Part shown: piece by piece, positions 34,901 to 47,389 of the stretch
Numbering within the stretch: the first letter of the stretch is position 1
Layout of the letters: every line of letters begins with the position of its first letter
Assembly (NCBI GenBank): GCA_022575985.1
Contig: JAKSXM010000007.1
Span: forward strand, 11,720,501-11,784,500
Direction: 5' to 3'
Source of the DNA: Anagrus nilaparvatae
Taxonomy: Eukaryota > Arthropoda > Insecta > Hymenoptera > Mymaridae
DNA: 64,000 nucleotides
Program-made: the position numbers and the translations under genes
The notes under the pieces: model-generated
What the model saw: only the letters and a program-made list of their open reading frames with translations
Databases searched by the model: none
What the model was told of the DNA's origin: nothing

Positions 34901-37900
34901 AGTCGCGTGAATGAAAAAATTAAAAAATGAAAAATTCGGATTATGCGGAAAATTTTATATAAGGATACCAATTTTAGTGTATATTTTCAAATTCTCGTAT
35001 CAATTTTACGAATTTTTAACATTTTTAACAAAAATACTTAAAATTAAAAAAAAAATTCATCAATCGAAAAACGATATTTTATTGATTTTTTCACACTTCT
35101 AATCATTTAAAATTCATTAAAATGAAGAATAAACTTTTAATATGAATAAAATCATGAAATTTAACATTATTTGACTTGTATTGTATCAAAAAAGTTTATT
35201 TTCTTGTTTTAGTCAAATTTTAAATTGAATGCGTGTGTGAACCAAAACAATTCATAAATTAAAAAAAAAAATTGTATTTTCAGAAAAATACGATACAACC
35301 AAATAATTATCACTAAAAAAAAGGATCTACTCCATAATTCTACAATCTTTTGTTTCAAAATCAATCTGAACTTCGAATAAGATCAAAGTAGAACCAAAGT
35401 TATTCAACTGACGTAGAATACCTCATATATATAAATTAAAATAATCAGAAATATGCACTTGTTTATTGATATACATTAACATGTACTTTGTAAAAAATAT
35501 GTCAAAAGAATTCTTTAAAGAAAAAACTAGCATATATACACACATATTTATCTACACAGTAATAATATGCACGTACAAACAAACATATCGTATCACCATA
35601 TAACGTACAAGAAAATTACATAGAAATATTTTTTCAAAGAAATATATCGTATCGTCACATATATGATGAAAAAACATTTTTTTCATTTTCTTTTTATACA
35701 TATTAGTTAAACACTGAATAGTTAAGAATATATTTATAATTCTATATAATATTCGTACTACATATATGGGCGAGCCTACCCAGACCATGTATGTAGAATA
35801 TTATATTTTTTTCTTTCCGCATATTATCGAAGAGTCATCTGGTATATATATAAAAAATATTTTTTTTCAAGAATTACTGTAATACTGTTATATCACTTTA
35901 TGTTTTAAATTAAATATATGTTATACTTTTAATATCATGTACTTTTAACGAGATTTTTTATATTGAAAATTTATAATACGTTTAGCTTTTGATAAGATAT
36001 TTCTTACTTTTTTTTTTTTGTTGTTATGAGGCTTAATGCATCTATAATTTTAGATAATATCTGGATAATTGCAAACTTGGTAAATTATTAACTTGAATAT
36101 GTGGGGAGATGATCAAAACATGTTTGGTTGATTTTTAGTTTACGCTTGTTTGGGTAATTAAATTTATCTAAAGTATTATTTAACATCGTTAAATCTTGAC
36201 AATCATTATTTTTATTACTGTGGTCAAGGATAAAATACTAAGATTTAAGAAATTTGATAATTTTTCTTAAAATAGAGTACGTTAAAAATTAATCTGTTGT
36301 ATAATTTTTTTCTTTTTTTGTCTTATTTAGTAGCTTAAACATTAGAGTTTGGATTTAATCATTAAATTTTGAGGGTACCAAAATAATATTGCAAATTGTT
36401 AAATTGCTCTGCTTGGATTATGCTTGAAGTTTTTAATAATTTCATTTGATAAGCAAAATTTAAACAGGGCAGGTAACTGAATGTATATTTTACATACATT
36501 AGTTTTAGGGGTGCGTGGTTACTTGAATTGTCGGGCACTCTACCCTATGGTTCAGTCATTCTTTTTTTGTCGGGTCAGTTTTCGGGTAAAAAAATACTCG
36601 AAATATTTCAGAGGCCTGTAGGCTACGGTTTTAGTCCAAATAAAAATAACCAATTTTCCTAATCCTAAAATATTTGATAATGTTCACAGCTGAAAGTAAC
36701 TTCTGTAAATAAAAGTACTACTAAAAAAATAGTTTATTTTCGAAAATTTATACATTTTTCACAAATAAACTGCATAATTTTTTTTATGTACAAATTTTAC
36801 TCATTGGCTTTTTTACAAAATAAAAGTCTGCAATATCAATAAATCAAAAGCAAATTAAAAATAAGAAAAAAAATATTTCAAATGAATTATTATTAAATAA
36901 TAATTTTAATAAAATATTATCCTTGTACATTTAAAGTATGCAGCAATGGAATTCAATTTTAATATATGCAAAAGTATTATCATTTAAAATGTCAAATAAA
37001 TAAATGCAAATATTTACATAAAGTAAAATTCTATTATTCTGTAAAAACATAAACTTTTTAATACCACAGCATGAAATATTAAAATTTCACGTCAAAAATA
37101 AAAATTTTTTTAATTGCTAATAAAATGTAGAATATCAAAATGATTTAAATTTTTACATATTTTCTTCTTTTTTTTTTTCAAAAATAACAACAAAAATATG
37201 ATGATAATTTTTAAAAGTAAACAATGCAGATTCATAAAAATGTATTTTCTTTTTGACGTAAATAATTTCTAGGTAATCATATTTTAAATTTTTAAATTTA
37301 AAAAAGAATTAACCAGTGTCAAGGCATTTTGACCATGCAAGCAAGTGTCAAAACCAAACGTCTTTTGACAATAAAGATTTTAAAAAATTTACTGATTTAT
37401 TTTATGCAAATAAAATAAAGTATGCGGATTGATGTATGAGCGGATCGTTATTTTCATAAAGATATTCAGTAAAAAATGGAAAAATTTATGAAATTAAGAA
37501 ATTTTTTCGAATTTTGATGTTTTTTCAGGTTCTTTAATAGAGTAAAATTCCCTTGTTAAACACATTATTTTATAACAGTTTTCCAAAATTTTGCTTAATT
37601 TTCTAGAAAATTGAAGAAAATTCTTCAAAAAAATTTGTTTTTCTGCATAAAATTCATTTTTTCACATAGAAAATAATACTTCGAAGACTCCACACAATAA
37701 TTATTTGCTTGGAATTCAATCAGACGATAAACGGATAGTAAATAACCAGTTATTTAATAAAACATTTTCCGAATGAAAAAGTTGCAATGAAATTATAAAA
37801 ACAATAAAATTGAATACGTTTATATATATATTTAAAAATTATTACTGCATTTATGCAAGCTCGTATATATAAAATTTAAACGAATATATGAAAAAAGATA

Positions 37901-38081
37901 TAGAAAATAAATATGAAAAGAATTCGAGTATTACGGAAGTTCAAGATCAGCAATAAATAACAGAGTAAAAGATATAGACACTTTTACGAACATCGTTTCA
38001 GTTGCAAGTACTTCGCCTGTGTTATAACTTTTAACACGTCACGTTTGTATTTATACATATATTGCAGTATATTCATTCGAG

Positions 38082-38125
38082 TATAAAACCGCTATATTAT
38101 AGGAGATAACACACGACATTCAGTC
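38082..38125 (+). promoter_or_regulatory. Candidate core promoter, plus strand
   Basis: TATAAAA at 38082 and TATATTAT at 38093 lie upstream of TCAGTC (38120-38125), the arthropod initiator consensus. Placing +1 at 38122 puts the second TATA at -29. About 210 bases downstream is a donor-like TCCAG/GTACAT. No recognisable coding exon follows, so this is a weak sequence-only call. Confidence 0.3.
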
Positions 38126-39099
38126 GCAAGAAAGTATTGTCTATATTTTATATGCATATATGAAGATATATTCAAGACAGTTAGCACCTGACTTGCTCCT
38201 CAAGTGGATTGTCGCGACGTTAAATTATCTTTGTTTATTTAAGCGGCATTTCACTTTCTATTGTTTTCTGTAATTGTTATTTTATAATCCATTGATAATT
38301 GCGTCCTTTGATACGTTAATTATTATCCAGGTACATAATGTCCTCTTTTAAATATTTTTACTTCTTTATACTTTAATAGACAACTGCCAAAAAAACCATA
38401 ATTCCATGTCATTGCAAATTTTGATAAAAATATCAATTTTTCAAAAATTTTCAATTTTGCTAACGATTATTTGACAGTTAGTGATTTTATACAACTATGA
38501 TTTATCTTTATCGATTATTAAGTTACTTTATAGCTGGCTATGGTAAACAGTGCGTGTGATTATGAAAGCTGAATTTTTTTTGTAGATTGCCAAGACCAAA
38601 ACATACTCACTTTCGTATCCTAGTTTTTTTGGCCGTAGGTTTTGGAAAAAGTTACAGGTCCACAAAGTTGGACAATTTTTCGCAAATAAAAGTGAAAATA
38701 TGAAACCCCGGAATAGTCTAGATTTTTATTTTAGGCCAAAACATACCTAGTTTATATTTGACATTTTTCAGTATCTGGGTTCTGGACGAGTATGTCAGGC
38801 CATCAAATTTCCGTCGTTTACTCGCGTTTTTTTTTAAATTAGTTTAAAATATAAAAATTTACTAAGGATTAATTTTACAGTCAAAATATTTTAATTTTAG
38901 CGTTAATATTACAGAGAAAAAATATACATTTCTTGCTACAAAGGGTTTTTGCTATATTTACGGGTTTTCTGTTGCTTTTAGAACAAAAGTAGTTCAAATA
39001 AAAAGTCTTATCGAGAGAATTTCCGATCCAATTGCAACTTTTAAAATGTACATTTATGATTATTTTCACTATTAGAGGGCAAATACCTTTTCTTTGGGA

Positions 39100-39520
39100 G
39101 TAGGTATCATAGGCCGCCATTCAATGATCATAACTGTCGTTGTCCATCCGGGTCATTTCTCAGAACCTTGAAATCTAGGTTTTTTCTAAAACAGACCCAT
39201 AAATGAATTTTGCAGAAAAATTCATTTCCGAATCCGTAAAATCAGAATGCATCAAAATAAAGAATAGGATAAATTCCGAAATTCATTTTATGAAAACTTG
39301 TATTTTATGGTAATTTTTTGCTTTTTACAAATAATAACTTCTGATATTTTATCAACTATGCACTGATTTTTAGGAACTTTGATTTATCTGCCTTACAATA
39401 TTTCTAGTTTTTATTATTCTGCATTAGAAAGTTTGTATATTTAATTTTCGGGATTCGGAAAACTGCCCCAGATGGACAACGACAATTATGACCAGTGAAT
39501 GGCGCCCGTATCATAGCATC
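39100..39520. mobile_element. TIR element, about 420 bp
   Basis: GTATCATAGGCCGCCATTCA and CATAACTGTCGTTGTCCATC on the left match, in reverse complement, GATGGACAACGACAATTATG, CCAGTGAATGGCG and CGTATCATAG on the right. Arms are about 60 bp with scattered mismatches. The interior is AT-rich and non-coding. Confidence 0.85.
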
Positions 39521-39659
39521 AGTAAGCAGCAAACTTTTTTAGATAATAGTTACCTTCAGGAAGTATGTCAGTTAAGATTTCTTGGGCTATTTTTGCTATA
39601 GAAATAATAAAAAAATTGATGCTAGCCTATCAACCAAAAAAAATTATCTATTAAGGTCA

Positions 39660-39740
39660 CGGACAGATGCTCGCGTAATTGACGTGCGATTTGAGCCATT
39701 CTTTATTTTCCTGGCCATAGGTCGCAATATACTATTTAAT
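39660..39740 (+). repeat. Diverged partial copy of the 22.9-kb palindrome family
   Basis: GACGTGCGATTTGAGCCATT, CTTTATTTTCCTGGCC and AATATACTATTT align with ACGTGCGATCTGCCTGGGCC, CTTTATTTTTGCGGCC and AATATACTATTT at 22885-22945. Confidence 0.7.
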
Positions 39741-39927
39741 GTTGAATACAAAAACCAACTGATATAAAACAACTTTAACGTTAAATGTCAAATTAAAGGT
39801 ATAAATAATCGTTAAGTAACCTGAGGAATAGAAGTAATGTAAAAATGTTTGTATATATTACACCTAAATTGAATAAATAATAATAATAAAATAATAATAA
39901 TTAATATAATACATGAAGATATATAAG

Positions 39928-40118
39928 TATATAGTCCTGTCGCCAGCAATGCTATTTAATGCCATAAAATAGCATAAAAGTTCCATGGAAAAAAATGGGT
40001 GGTATTTATGTTTTTTGACCCGCTAAACATAAATACCACCCATTTTTTTCCATGGAACTTTTATGCTATTTTAGGATTTTATGGCATTAAATAACATTGC
40101 TGGCGACAGGACTATATA
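39928..40118. mobile_element. Near-perfect palindrome, 191 bp
   Basis: Left arm TATATAGTCCTGTCGCCAGC ... GGGTGGTATTTATGTTT and the right arm mirror each other almost completely around a loop of about 9 nt (near 40015-40022). The right arm has an 8-bp insertion beside AAAATAGCAT. Termini CCTGTCGCCAGCAATG are conspicuous; no coding capacity. Confidence 0.92.
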
Positions 40119-41091
40119 ATATAAAGTTTGATTTTCTTTAAATTATGGAATTCTTTTTATAGCACTGAAAGTTCAATTCTCTTTCAAGAAACTAGACTTT
40201 GGTCTGATAAAAGTTAAATGTTTCTTTTAAAGTTTTTATCAATTCATTGTCATCCGAGATTGACAATTGTTACGTATATATTATCTAATAAAGTATTTAT
40301 GGTAGTTAAATTATATGTACTCCACCAACATGGAGAAAATTGTCAAGACACTATAAAAAACGTCAAAATTAATGTTTAAAAACAAGATAAGGTATTTTAC
40401 AGAATTTAGAATTTTAAAACTTTTGATCTGTTTTATAGTATTAGGTGCTCAATTCTCTTTCGAGAAAAACTAATTCCTGTACTGTTAATAGTAAATGTTT
40501 TCTTTTTAAATATTAATTTGTTTGATTATTAACCAATTCTTTTTTATGCAAGACCGATAATAATTAAAATATTTATTTTTTGACTGAAAATATAAGATTA
40601 CTAAATTCTCTATATAAATTTACATTTTTCTAAATTTACTTCTGAATCCCGTGCTTAAAAACTTTTCAGTTTTTTAAAACTCGAATGGACTCCATGATAA
40701 ATAAATAAATAAAACTTGTCAGAAAATATTTAGAAGATGTCATTAATTTTGTTTGTATATTACTGCAAATATAGTTTATCAATAATCTATCTATTATGAT
40801 TTGAATCACCAAGTATAATTTATTTAGCAAGTTAATTGACTTATATGATAATTGCTTTGCAGTAAATATTTGAAACTATATAGTACCTTTATAAGATTCA
40901 AAATGCAGAATTATTATAATAAGTATTAAGAAGACACAAATAATGATTTAAATAATCAAAGGATACAATTTATTTTTAGAAAACTATAATAATATAAGGT
41001 ATATGAGTATAAATTGACAAAATATTACCGAATTTAATCAAAAATTATTATTTATAATTGTTATTAATAAGTTATTCTAAATGTATTTTAA

Positions 41092-42318
41092 CTATCATTT
41101 ATATCTAATTTGGCAAAAATTTTTGAAAAGATAGTTTTTAATAGACTATATTCATTTTTTAAAGTTAATAATTTCATTTCTGACAGACAATTTGGGTTTC
41201 TGAGGGGTGTGGGAACGAGTCATGCTCTGCATAATGTTACTGAACTTATTCACCATGGATTAAATAATAATAAGGCAGTAATTGGCACGTTTTTGGACCT
41301 CTCAAAGGCCTTTGACACTGTTAATCATGGTATTTTATTAAAAAAACTAGAGAGATATGGAGTTAGGGGAACTCCTTATAACTTGATTAAGAGCTATCTT
41401 ACAAACCGCCTACACAGCGTTAGATTGCGCGAGGTGACAAGTGACTACAGAGTCATTAATATAGGAGTTCCTCAAGGGTCTATTCTAGGCCCTTTTCTAT
41501 TCTTAATTTATATTAATGATCTTCTTCATTTGGCGCCTCATATTTTCTCTTATGCTGATGATACTGCGGTGTTTAGTGTAGCCAGTAGTTGGTTACAGGC
41601 TAATACTCAAATGAGTGTAACCTTAGACAATATCAATGACTGGTTTATTGCTAATAAGTTAACTCTTAACCTTGATAAATCTGTATTTATAACTTTTGGT
41701 TGTAACAAAAAAAGTATTCCTAATGATGATTTTAAACTAACTATTTCTAAACATAGTTTAAAAAGAGTGACTAAGTTTAAATATTTAGGTATATTTATCG
41801 ATCAGTTTTTGAAATGGAATAATCATGTTGAATATATAATCAAGAGAGTAAAATACCTACTATTTATTTTCTATAAACTTAAATTTATTCATAAAAATAT
41901 TTTAAAAATAATTTACTTTTCGCTGTTTTTAGGGGTAGTGTTATACGCTATCTCGGTTTGGGGATGTGCTTATGACCGTGCTCTAAAAACTCTTCAATCT
42001 TATCAAAACAAAATAAAAAAACTTATTAATTCTGATAATCTTACTATGCTTACCTTGAAACAACTATTTAAAATAAATTCCTTATGCTATTATTATAAAG
42101 ATTTGAAAAATGAGCTTATTAACACCAAAGTTAGAAACAGAAATAAATTATTGACTTTACCTAGGATTAAAAAAACAATTTTCTTAAAATCTCCCTACAT
42201 AGTATCATTAAAAAACTATAATTTGTTACCTATTGCACTAAAAAATATTTCATTTAATAATCAAAGTTCATTAAAATTTAAATTGATGCAATACTTTAGT
42301 ACACTAAGTACATTCTAG
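41092..42318 (+). CDS. 5'-truncated non-LTR retrotransposon, reverse transcriptase and C-terminal region
   Basis: The frame is open from a stop at 41089 through LSFISNLAKIFEKIVFNRL to TAG after residue TLSTF. No genuine start is present: the truncation falls inside the ORF, so the apparent start at 41110 (TTG) is artificial. Counting from 41110, RT motif A is FLDLSKAFDTVNH (Asp63), motif B GVPQGSILGPFLFLIYINDL (119-138) and motif C the catalytic YADD (148-151), followed by a thumb-like and C-terminal part without an obvious nuclease. The endonuclease and ORF1 of a full element are missing. Motifs fit the Jockey/CR1-like group; the clade is not resolved. The uninterrupted RT frame suggests recent insertion. 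Confidence 0.9.
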   Translation, partial: LSFISNLAKIFEKIVFNRLYSFFKVNNFISDRQFGFLRGVGTSHALHNVTELIHHGLNNNKAVIGTFLDLSKAFDTVNHGILLKKLERYGVRGTPYNLIKSYLTNRLHSVRLREVTSDYRVINIGVPQGSILGPFLFLIYINDLLHLAPHIFSYADDTAVFSVASSWLQANTQMSVTLDNINDWFIANKLTLNLDKSVFITFGCNKKSIPNDDFKLTISKHSLKRVTKFKYLGIFIDQFLKWNNHVEYIIKRVKYLLFIFYKLKFIHKNILKIIYFSLFLGVVLYAISVWGCAYDRALKTLQSYQNKIKKLINSDNLTMLTLKQLFKINSLCYYYKDLKNELINTKVRNRNKLLTLPRIKKTIFLKSPYIVSLKNYNLLPIALKNISFNNQSSLKFKLMQYFSTLSTF

Positions 42319-42715
42319 TCAGTACTTTTAGTCATTATGTTTACTCTCAAGTTCTTAAATGGAATACATATGACAATTTTTATATAGTTTATTGTAAAAT
42401 AAGAAAAAAAAAAAAAAAAAAAAAAAAAAAGTTAATTAGTTTGTAAACTAAAGAAATTTTTATTCTTTTTATTTTCTGTTATTTAAATAAGAAATTTTAT
42501 GACATTGAATCTTTGATTCTATATATTTTTTTATATCTAGCTCTTTAAATTATTGATTGTAATCTACTTTTTTGTTTAACTTTATTTGTATTTAGAATAC
42601 CATTCCCCGTACAGTCTGTCTTATCAGACTCTGGGACAGCATATGTATGTATGTATGTATAAATGTATATTGTATGTATGTATATATCAATACTGTATTA
42701 TGGTCAAATAAATTA
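42319..42715 (+). mobile_element. 3' tail of the non-LTR element
   Basis: After the stop come an A-run at 42401-42430, AT-rich DNA, CCGTACAGTCTGTCTTATC with AGACTCTGGGACAGC (an inverted motif CAGTCTG/AGACTCTG), a TGTATGTA microsatellite (42642-42680) and GGTCAAATAAATTAC. The short-repeat end suits CR1/Jockey-type elements; the exact 3' boundary is a guess. Confidence 0.6.
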
Positions 42716-44699
42716 CTAATGAAAATTTTAAGCCACTTTTATAGCATTAGAGGCTCAATTCTCTTTCGAGAAAAAGTAATAACTAGAATATACCTAAAAG
42801 TTATAAATATGCAATACAATAAAAAATTATCAAATAATTAATATATGCATTCGTACTTAACTACTTATTTCATAAAATATAGTTTTAAAAAACATAAAAA
42901 AACTCGATAAAAAACCAAATTAATAAAATAAAATTTCTACTAAAAAAACTAAATACACTTAAGGCATATATATAATTTAACCTATAAATTAAATTAATAA
43001 AATAATTTCAATTAAACCATAATTAAACAACTATAAAAATTATTTTAACATAAATGTAATATAAATTTTCATTAAAAATCAACTAATAAACAAACTATAA
43101 ATTTCTCTAATACATACACTAATAGAGATACATACATTTATAATTATGCATACGTGAATATATTTAAGATTTTCTATTAAAAAAAAAACAATAATATATA
43201 ATAATAAGAGGGTCAAAAGGTAACGAGCTCTCATCTTGCCGCAGGATAATTAAGAAAAAAAAAGTCCTTATTGTGAAGAAAAATGATGCTTTTTTTAAAA
43301 TAACGATATAGATACGACATAGGAAGCAAAATGACAATTATTACATTGTAATTTATTTATATGTGTAGGTACTTTAATATTCTGAACTTTCACAAAACTA
43401 CTTTTTGTTCTTACTTTTTAATAAGTACCTGATGCATACAGAGCTTCCTCTTCTCTCTAGTACATATTCGCACTTTTTAATAGTGTCAAAACATTATTAC
43501 ACATACAATTTTTGTTGTTGCATTTTTTTTTTTTAATACCCAAAGTGTATATTACTTCTCATATAATTCTTTAAATGAATATATATATGAACTTTCTTTA
43601 CATGCCGCATACATTTTATGTTAATTACTCTCTTGGAGTGACCCGAAAAGACACTTTAGCAATTTTTTATAAAGATTTCTGTGTATATTTTAATATACTG
43701 AAGAAAAAAAAGCGGCTGAGAAAAAGAAAATTAGGGACATCAACGGACTTTTTTAACCACGAAGATAAATTAATATATAAATTTTATAATATATTATAAA
43801 TTTTTTATTTATTTATTTTTTTTATTCAAATTGAAATGTTTATGTTGTATTTACTTGATCTTTATTACGATGTAATTCTAAAATTATTATTATTTATTTA
43901 GTTTTTTTTTGTTATTTACTGTGACGTGTAAATTGTGTTAGTATTGTAATAAATCAGTAAAATAAAATTTTTTAGTCATAAAGTATAAAATTAATAATTT
44001 AAGCAATTATGAAAGTTACATATTTTATGTTGGTAAATTACAGGGGATAGCAGAGTGGATTAAAATGATTTTTAGGTTCGCTCTAGTGAATAAGAGACAA
44101 TTTATGGGATCCGTTTTTCTGTCACAATATTGGGATTGTGGAAAATTTTAAAACGATGGATATTTCTATAATTTTTTATTTGTTCAGTTTATTATTATTT
44201 TTTTTTAATTTTCTTTAAAAAAAAGTCTTCAATAAAAGTTTCAATGATTCCAAAAATCGAGTCAATATTTTTATACAGTGACTTTAAGTTGGTCCCAGGA
44301 ATAATTTAAAATCTTAAAAGTTTTAAATATCTCTATTCTATTTGTACAAAATTTTTGCTAGTAGCATTAAATATTTGCTTGAAACTTCCTAAAATATCAA
44401 GCAGATTTATTGTCAAAAGAGATTTGGATAAAATCAACAAAATTAGTGTATTTCTAGAGGCCATAGTAATCCAAAAATTTAAATCAATTATCAAAGTTTT
44501 TTTAATCTTTTTGTTGAATTTTTTGATTAATTTTTTCGCATCCTTTTCACACACTTTTAGTTTGTCTCTCACTCAAACAGCTTGTTTTTATAGTCCACTT
44601 AAAAAAATTAAAACGACCTACATAGACTTAAAAAACAACAAAATAATCAAGGTTAAGAAAATGACTTAACGTGACAAAATGACGTAACAAAAACATAAA

Positions 44700-45000
44700 A
44701 AATTCAAAATTCTCTGGCTGAATTATATGTAATACTTATTCATCCAGAGCCCCCAACCCGAAATGAAAATTTTTAAAAAAATTGCATCATTTTAGCTTTT
44801 AATTTCTAAATTTTAAAATTTTTTATTGTTATTGTTAATAAACAATTTAAAATAAAAAACAATTAAATTTTGATTGATATTTAAGAATTAAAATATAAAC
44901 CATTTAATATTATTAGGTTCTGCCCCCGATATTTTTCGGCTCCTCCCGAAAAAATTATCTGAATACGTGCCTGTAATACTTCACCTAAGCCCTCAAATTA
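44700..45000. other. Unclassified repeat-like segment
   Basis: CTCTGGCTGAAT and ATTCATCCAGAG (44713-44750) are inverted, next to GCCCCCAACCCG, and TTCTGCCCCCGATATTTTTC lies at 44918. GC-rich patches in AT-rich DNA suggest old transposon material; no family assigned. Confidence 0.3.
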
Positions 45001-45921
45001 CCCAATTTTCTCAAAATTTTTAAATATCTAAAATTCTCAAAGAAAAATAAAAATTTAATAAATAAAAGATGAATTAATAATTAATTTATGATGAAATAGG
45101 ATTTCTATTTGAATTTACTTTATCTATTAACATAACAGGTTGTTTGTATATTTGCACTTTCCATTTTACTTTATGTCATTAATATGTTTGTTTTTTAAAT
45201 AAAGACAATTTTATCTATTTATTTATTTTTCATTATATTTAATTTTAAAATGTGCAATTAAAAAGAGATGTTTATTTTTAATTATTTTTTAAATTAATTT
45301 AAATTAACACATAATATTGTGTGTTAATTGCTAATTTATATATAAAATTTTATTGTATAAATACAGAACAATTATGTGTGAAATAGGTATAAAAATTTTT
45401 TTCCTCATTTTATACTTGATTTTTTTCACTTTTTTAGTTTATATGTAAGTACACATTGAAGTTACGTTGACGTTAAGAAAATTACTTTCCTTAAGGCTAT
45501 TTTACTTTATTATCATGTTGGCCTTGACATTTACTTAAAAGGTACTTTATTACTTTATATTATTATTATTATATATATGTTAAAAGATACTTCAAAAAAA
45601 CTTTTACCTTATGTTAATTGGTTTGATATTTATAATAATGGATTTAAGCTATCATAAGTAATTTTAAAAATATATTGCTTTATAAAAACATATTTTTTTA
45701 TATTCAGACGAATAGAACTAATAAAAAAAATATGCTCTTGAATAAAGGGTGTGTTTAGATTTTCCCATGTGAGAGAAATTAAATTTTTAATGAAGGCAGA
45801 TTAAATTAGCAATATTTTCGATATATTCTAGTAAAAGTTTTGATATCGAATACAAAATTTTGTGATTTGAGTGAACGCCCAGTTTTTCTTCAAAAATGAA
45901 AAAAAATGATCTTCTAAAGAT

Positions 45922-46640
45922 TTAAGGGGGTAGACCTAATTGGAGATAGAAAAAAGGTGTGGTTTTCTGGATAGGTTTTCGGGTAGAAATAATTGAGATA
46001 ATTTTTTCAAAGTTGGCACTTTATTAGATTATAAGTTGCTAAACATTTTTTTTTTTTTTTTTTTTTTTAATTTTTTCAAAATGGCGCCGAGTACAGGTCC
46101 TCAAAGTTGGGCCTCACTTTTCACTGTGTGCAGGATTCCGGTCTGCAAATTGTTCAGAAACACACGAAACCAAATTAATTATGTTTGGGAAACATTTTTC
46201 TTCTGGATTGATGGATTCAAATTTAGGAAAATGGAAAATTTTGAAAATTATTTAATTTTTTTCAATAATTGCTATTTTTTTCACATGTTTTTTTGAAAGA
46301 AAAAAAAATTGGGACATTTTTTGGAAAAACCCTTCCATCAATCTAGAGGATAATTGTATTTTAAAAATGTAGCCAAAAAATTAGGAAGATATCTTAATTA
46401 TTTTTTGAGTTATCGAGAACACAAATCGAAAAACGTCGTTTCGAGAAAAACGCGTTTAAAGTTTAGAATACTGTATCTTACGCCTTTCGCGGTGTCTCGC
46501 TTCATCGTCTATAACTTTCTTATTATTCAAGATATCATTATAAAAATTTTTTTCTATATTTTTAAGATGTTTTCGAACCCAAAAAAAATAAAAACAGAAA
46601 ATCGATTACGAAAAAGTTCCAATTAGGTCTACCCCCTTAA
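45922..46640. mobile_element. piggyBac-like MITE with TTAA flanks, 719 bp
   Basis: TTAAGGGGGTAGACC-TAATTGGA at the left and TCCAATTA-GGTCTACCCCCTTAA at the right are perfect inverted repeats of 19 bp beside TTAA on each side. TTAA target duplication is the hallmark of piggyBac transposons. Two short open frames inside (46036-46296, 46354-46626) show no transposase motifs, so it is non-autonomous. Confidence 0.88.
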
Positions 46641-47303
46641 AGTAGATATTATTCAAGATAAAGCAAGATAAAAGCACAATATTTTACGTGTACGTGTTTC
46701 AAATTGAGGAAATCATTGCAAACGAAATAAAGCAACTCATAAATACCCAAAAAGTAAATAAGCGTAATAGCTACTAATTGTAAGTGTAACTTTCTTACGC
46801 TCCTACCAAGTTTAAAAAAAAAAAGATGCGATATTTGTTTTACGGAAATTTAAAACTGCGAAGCAAACTTTTCTATTTTCCGGGTCACCGTGTAGAAATT
46901 TTTCAAAATTAATAGCAGGATCAGATACATGAGAAATTTTTACTTAAGTCCTTCTTTTCTCATTATTTTGAAAGTTTCTAAAAGAGGTGGGATTATAAAT
47001 AAGAACAGGGAGATTTTCTTCAAAAATTTTTCCTGGGATTAGTTTTCAGTATTCAAGGCTAAAAATTGAAGAAATGACGTATGTTGAGTAGGTAATTATA
47101 AAAAAATTATTCTGAAATGCCTTGTCTAAAATCCTTTTTAAAGTACTTAATCAATGAAAACAAAAACAAAATACATATTTTTATAACTTAATTACATTTC
47201 CAATGAGTTATCCTAGCTTAAATTAGATCCTGTATAAACTTGGCAAAAATGGTAAAAGAATTTTCTATTAAAATTAGAACAATTATTAATGTATTATTTA
47301 TTC

Positions 47304-47389
47304 CCGAATAGAATCGGAAGTATGGGCCGATCCGGCCCAGATACGGCGTGATCTGGGCCAGATCGGCCCATACTTCAGATTCTATTCGG
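47304..47389. repeat. GC-rich palindrome, 86 bp
   Basis: CCGAATAGAATC, GAAGTATGGGCCGATC and GGCCCAGAT are mirrored by ATCTGGGCCAGATC, GGCCCATACTTC and GATTCTATTCGG with two or three mismatches, around ACGGCGT. It would form a very stable cruciform or RNA hairpin. Confidence 0.9.

Noticed and set aside
35552..35788. 78-codon minus-strand ORF
   Set aside because: No signal, domain or codon pattern distinguishing it from chance in TATA/CATATA-rich DNA.
46036..46626. Two ORFs of 86 and 90 codons
   Set aside because: They lie inside the TTAA-flanked MITE and lack transposase or other motifs.
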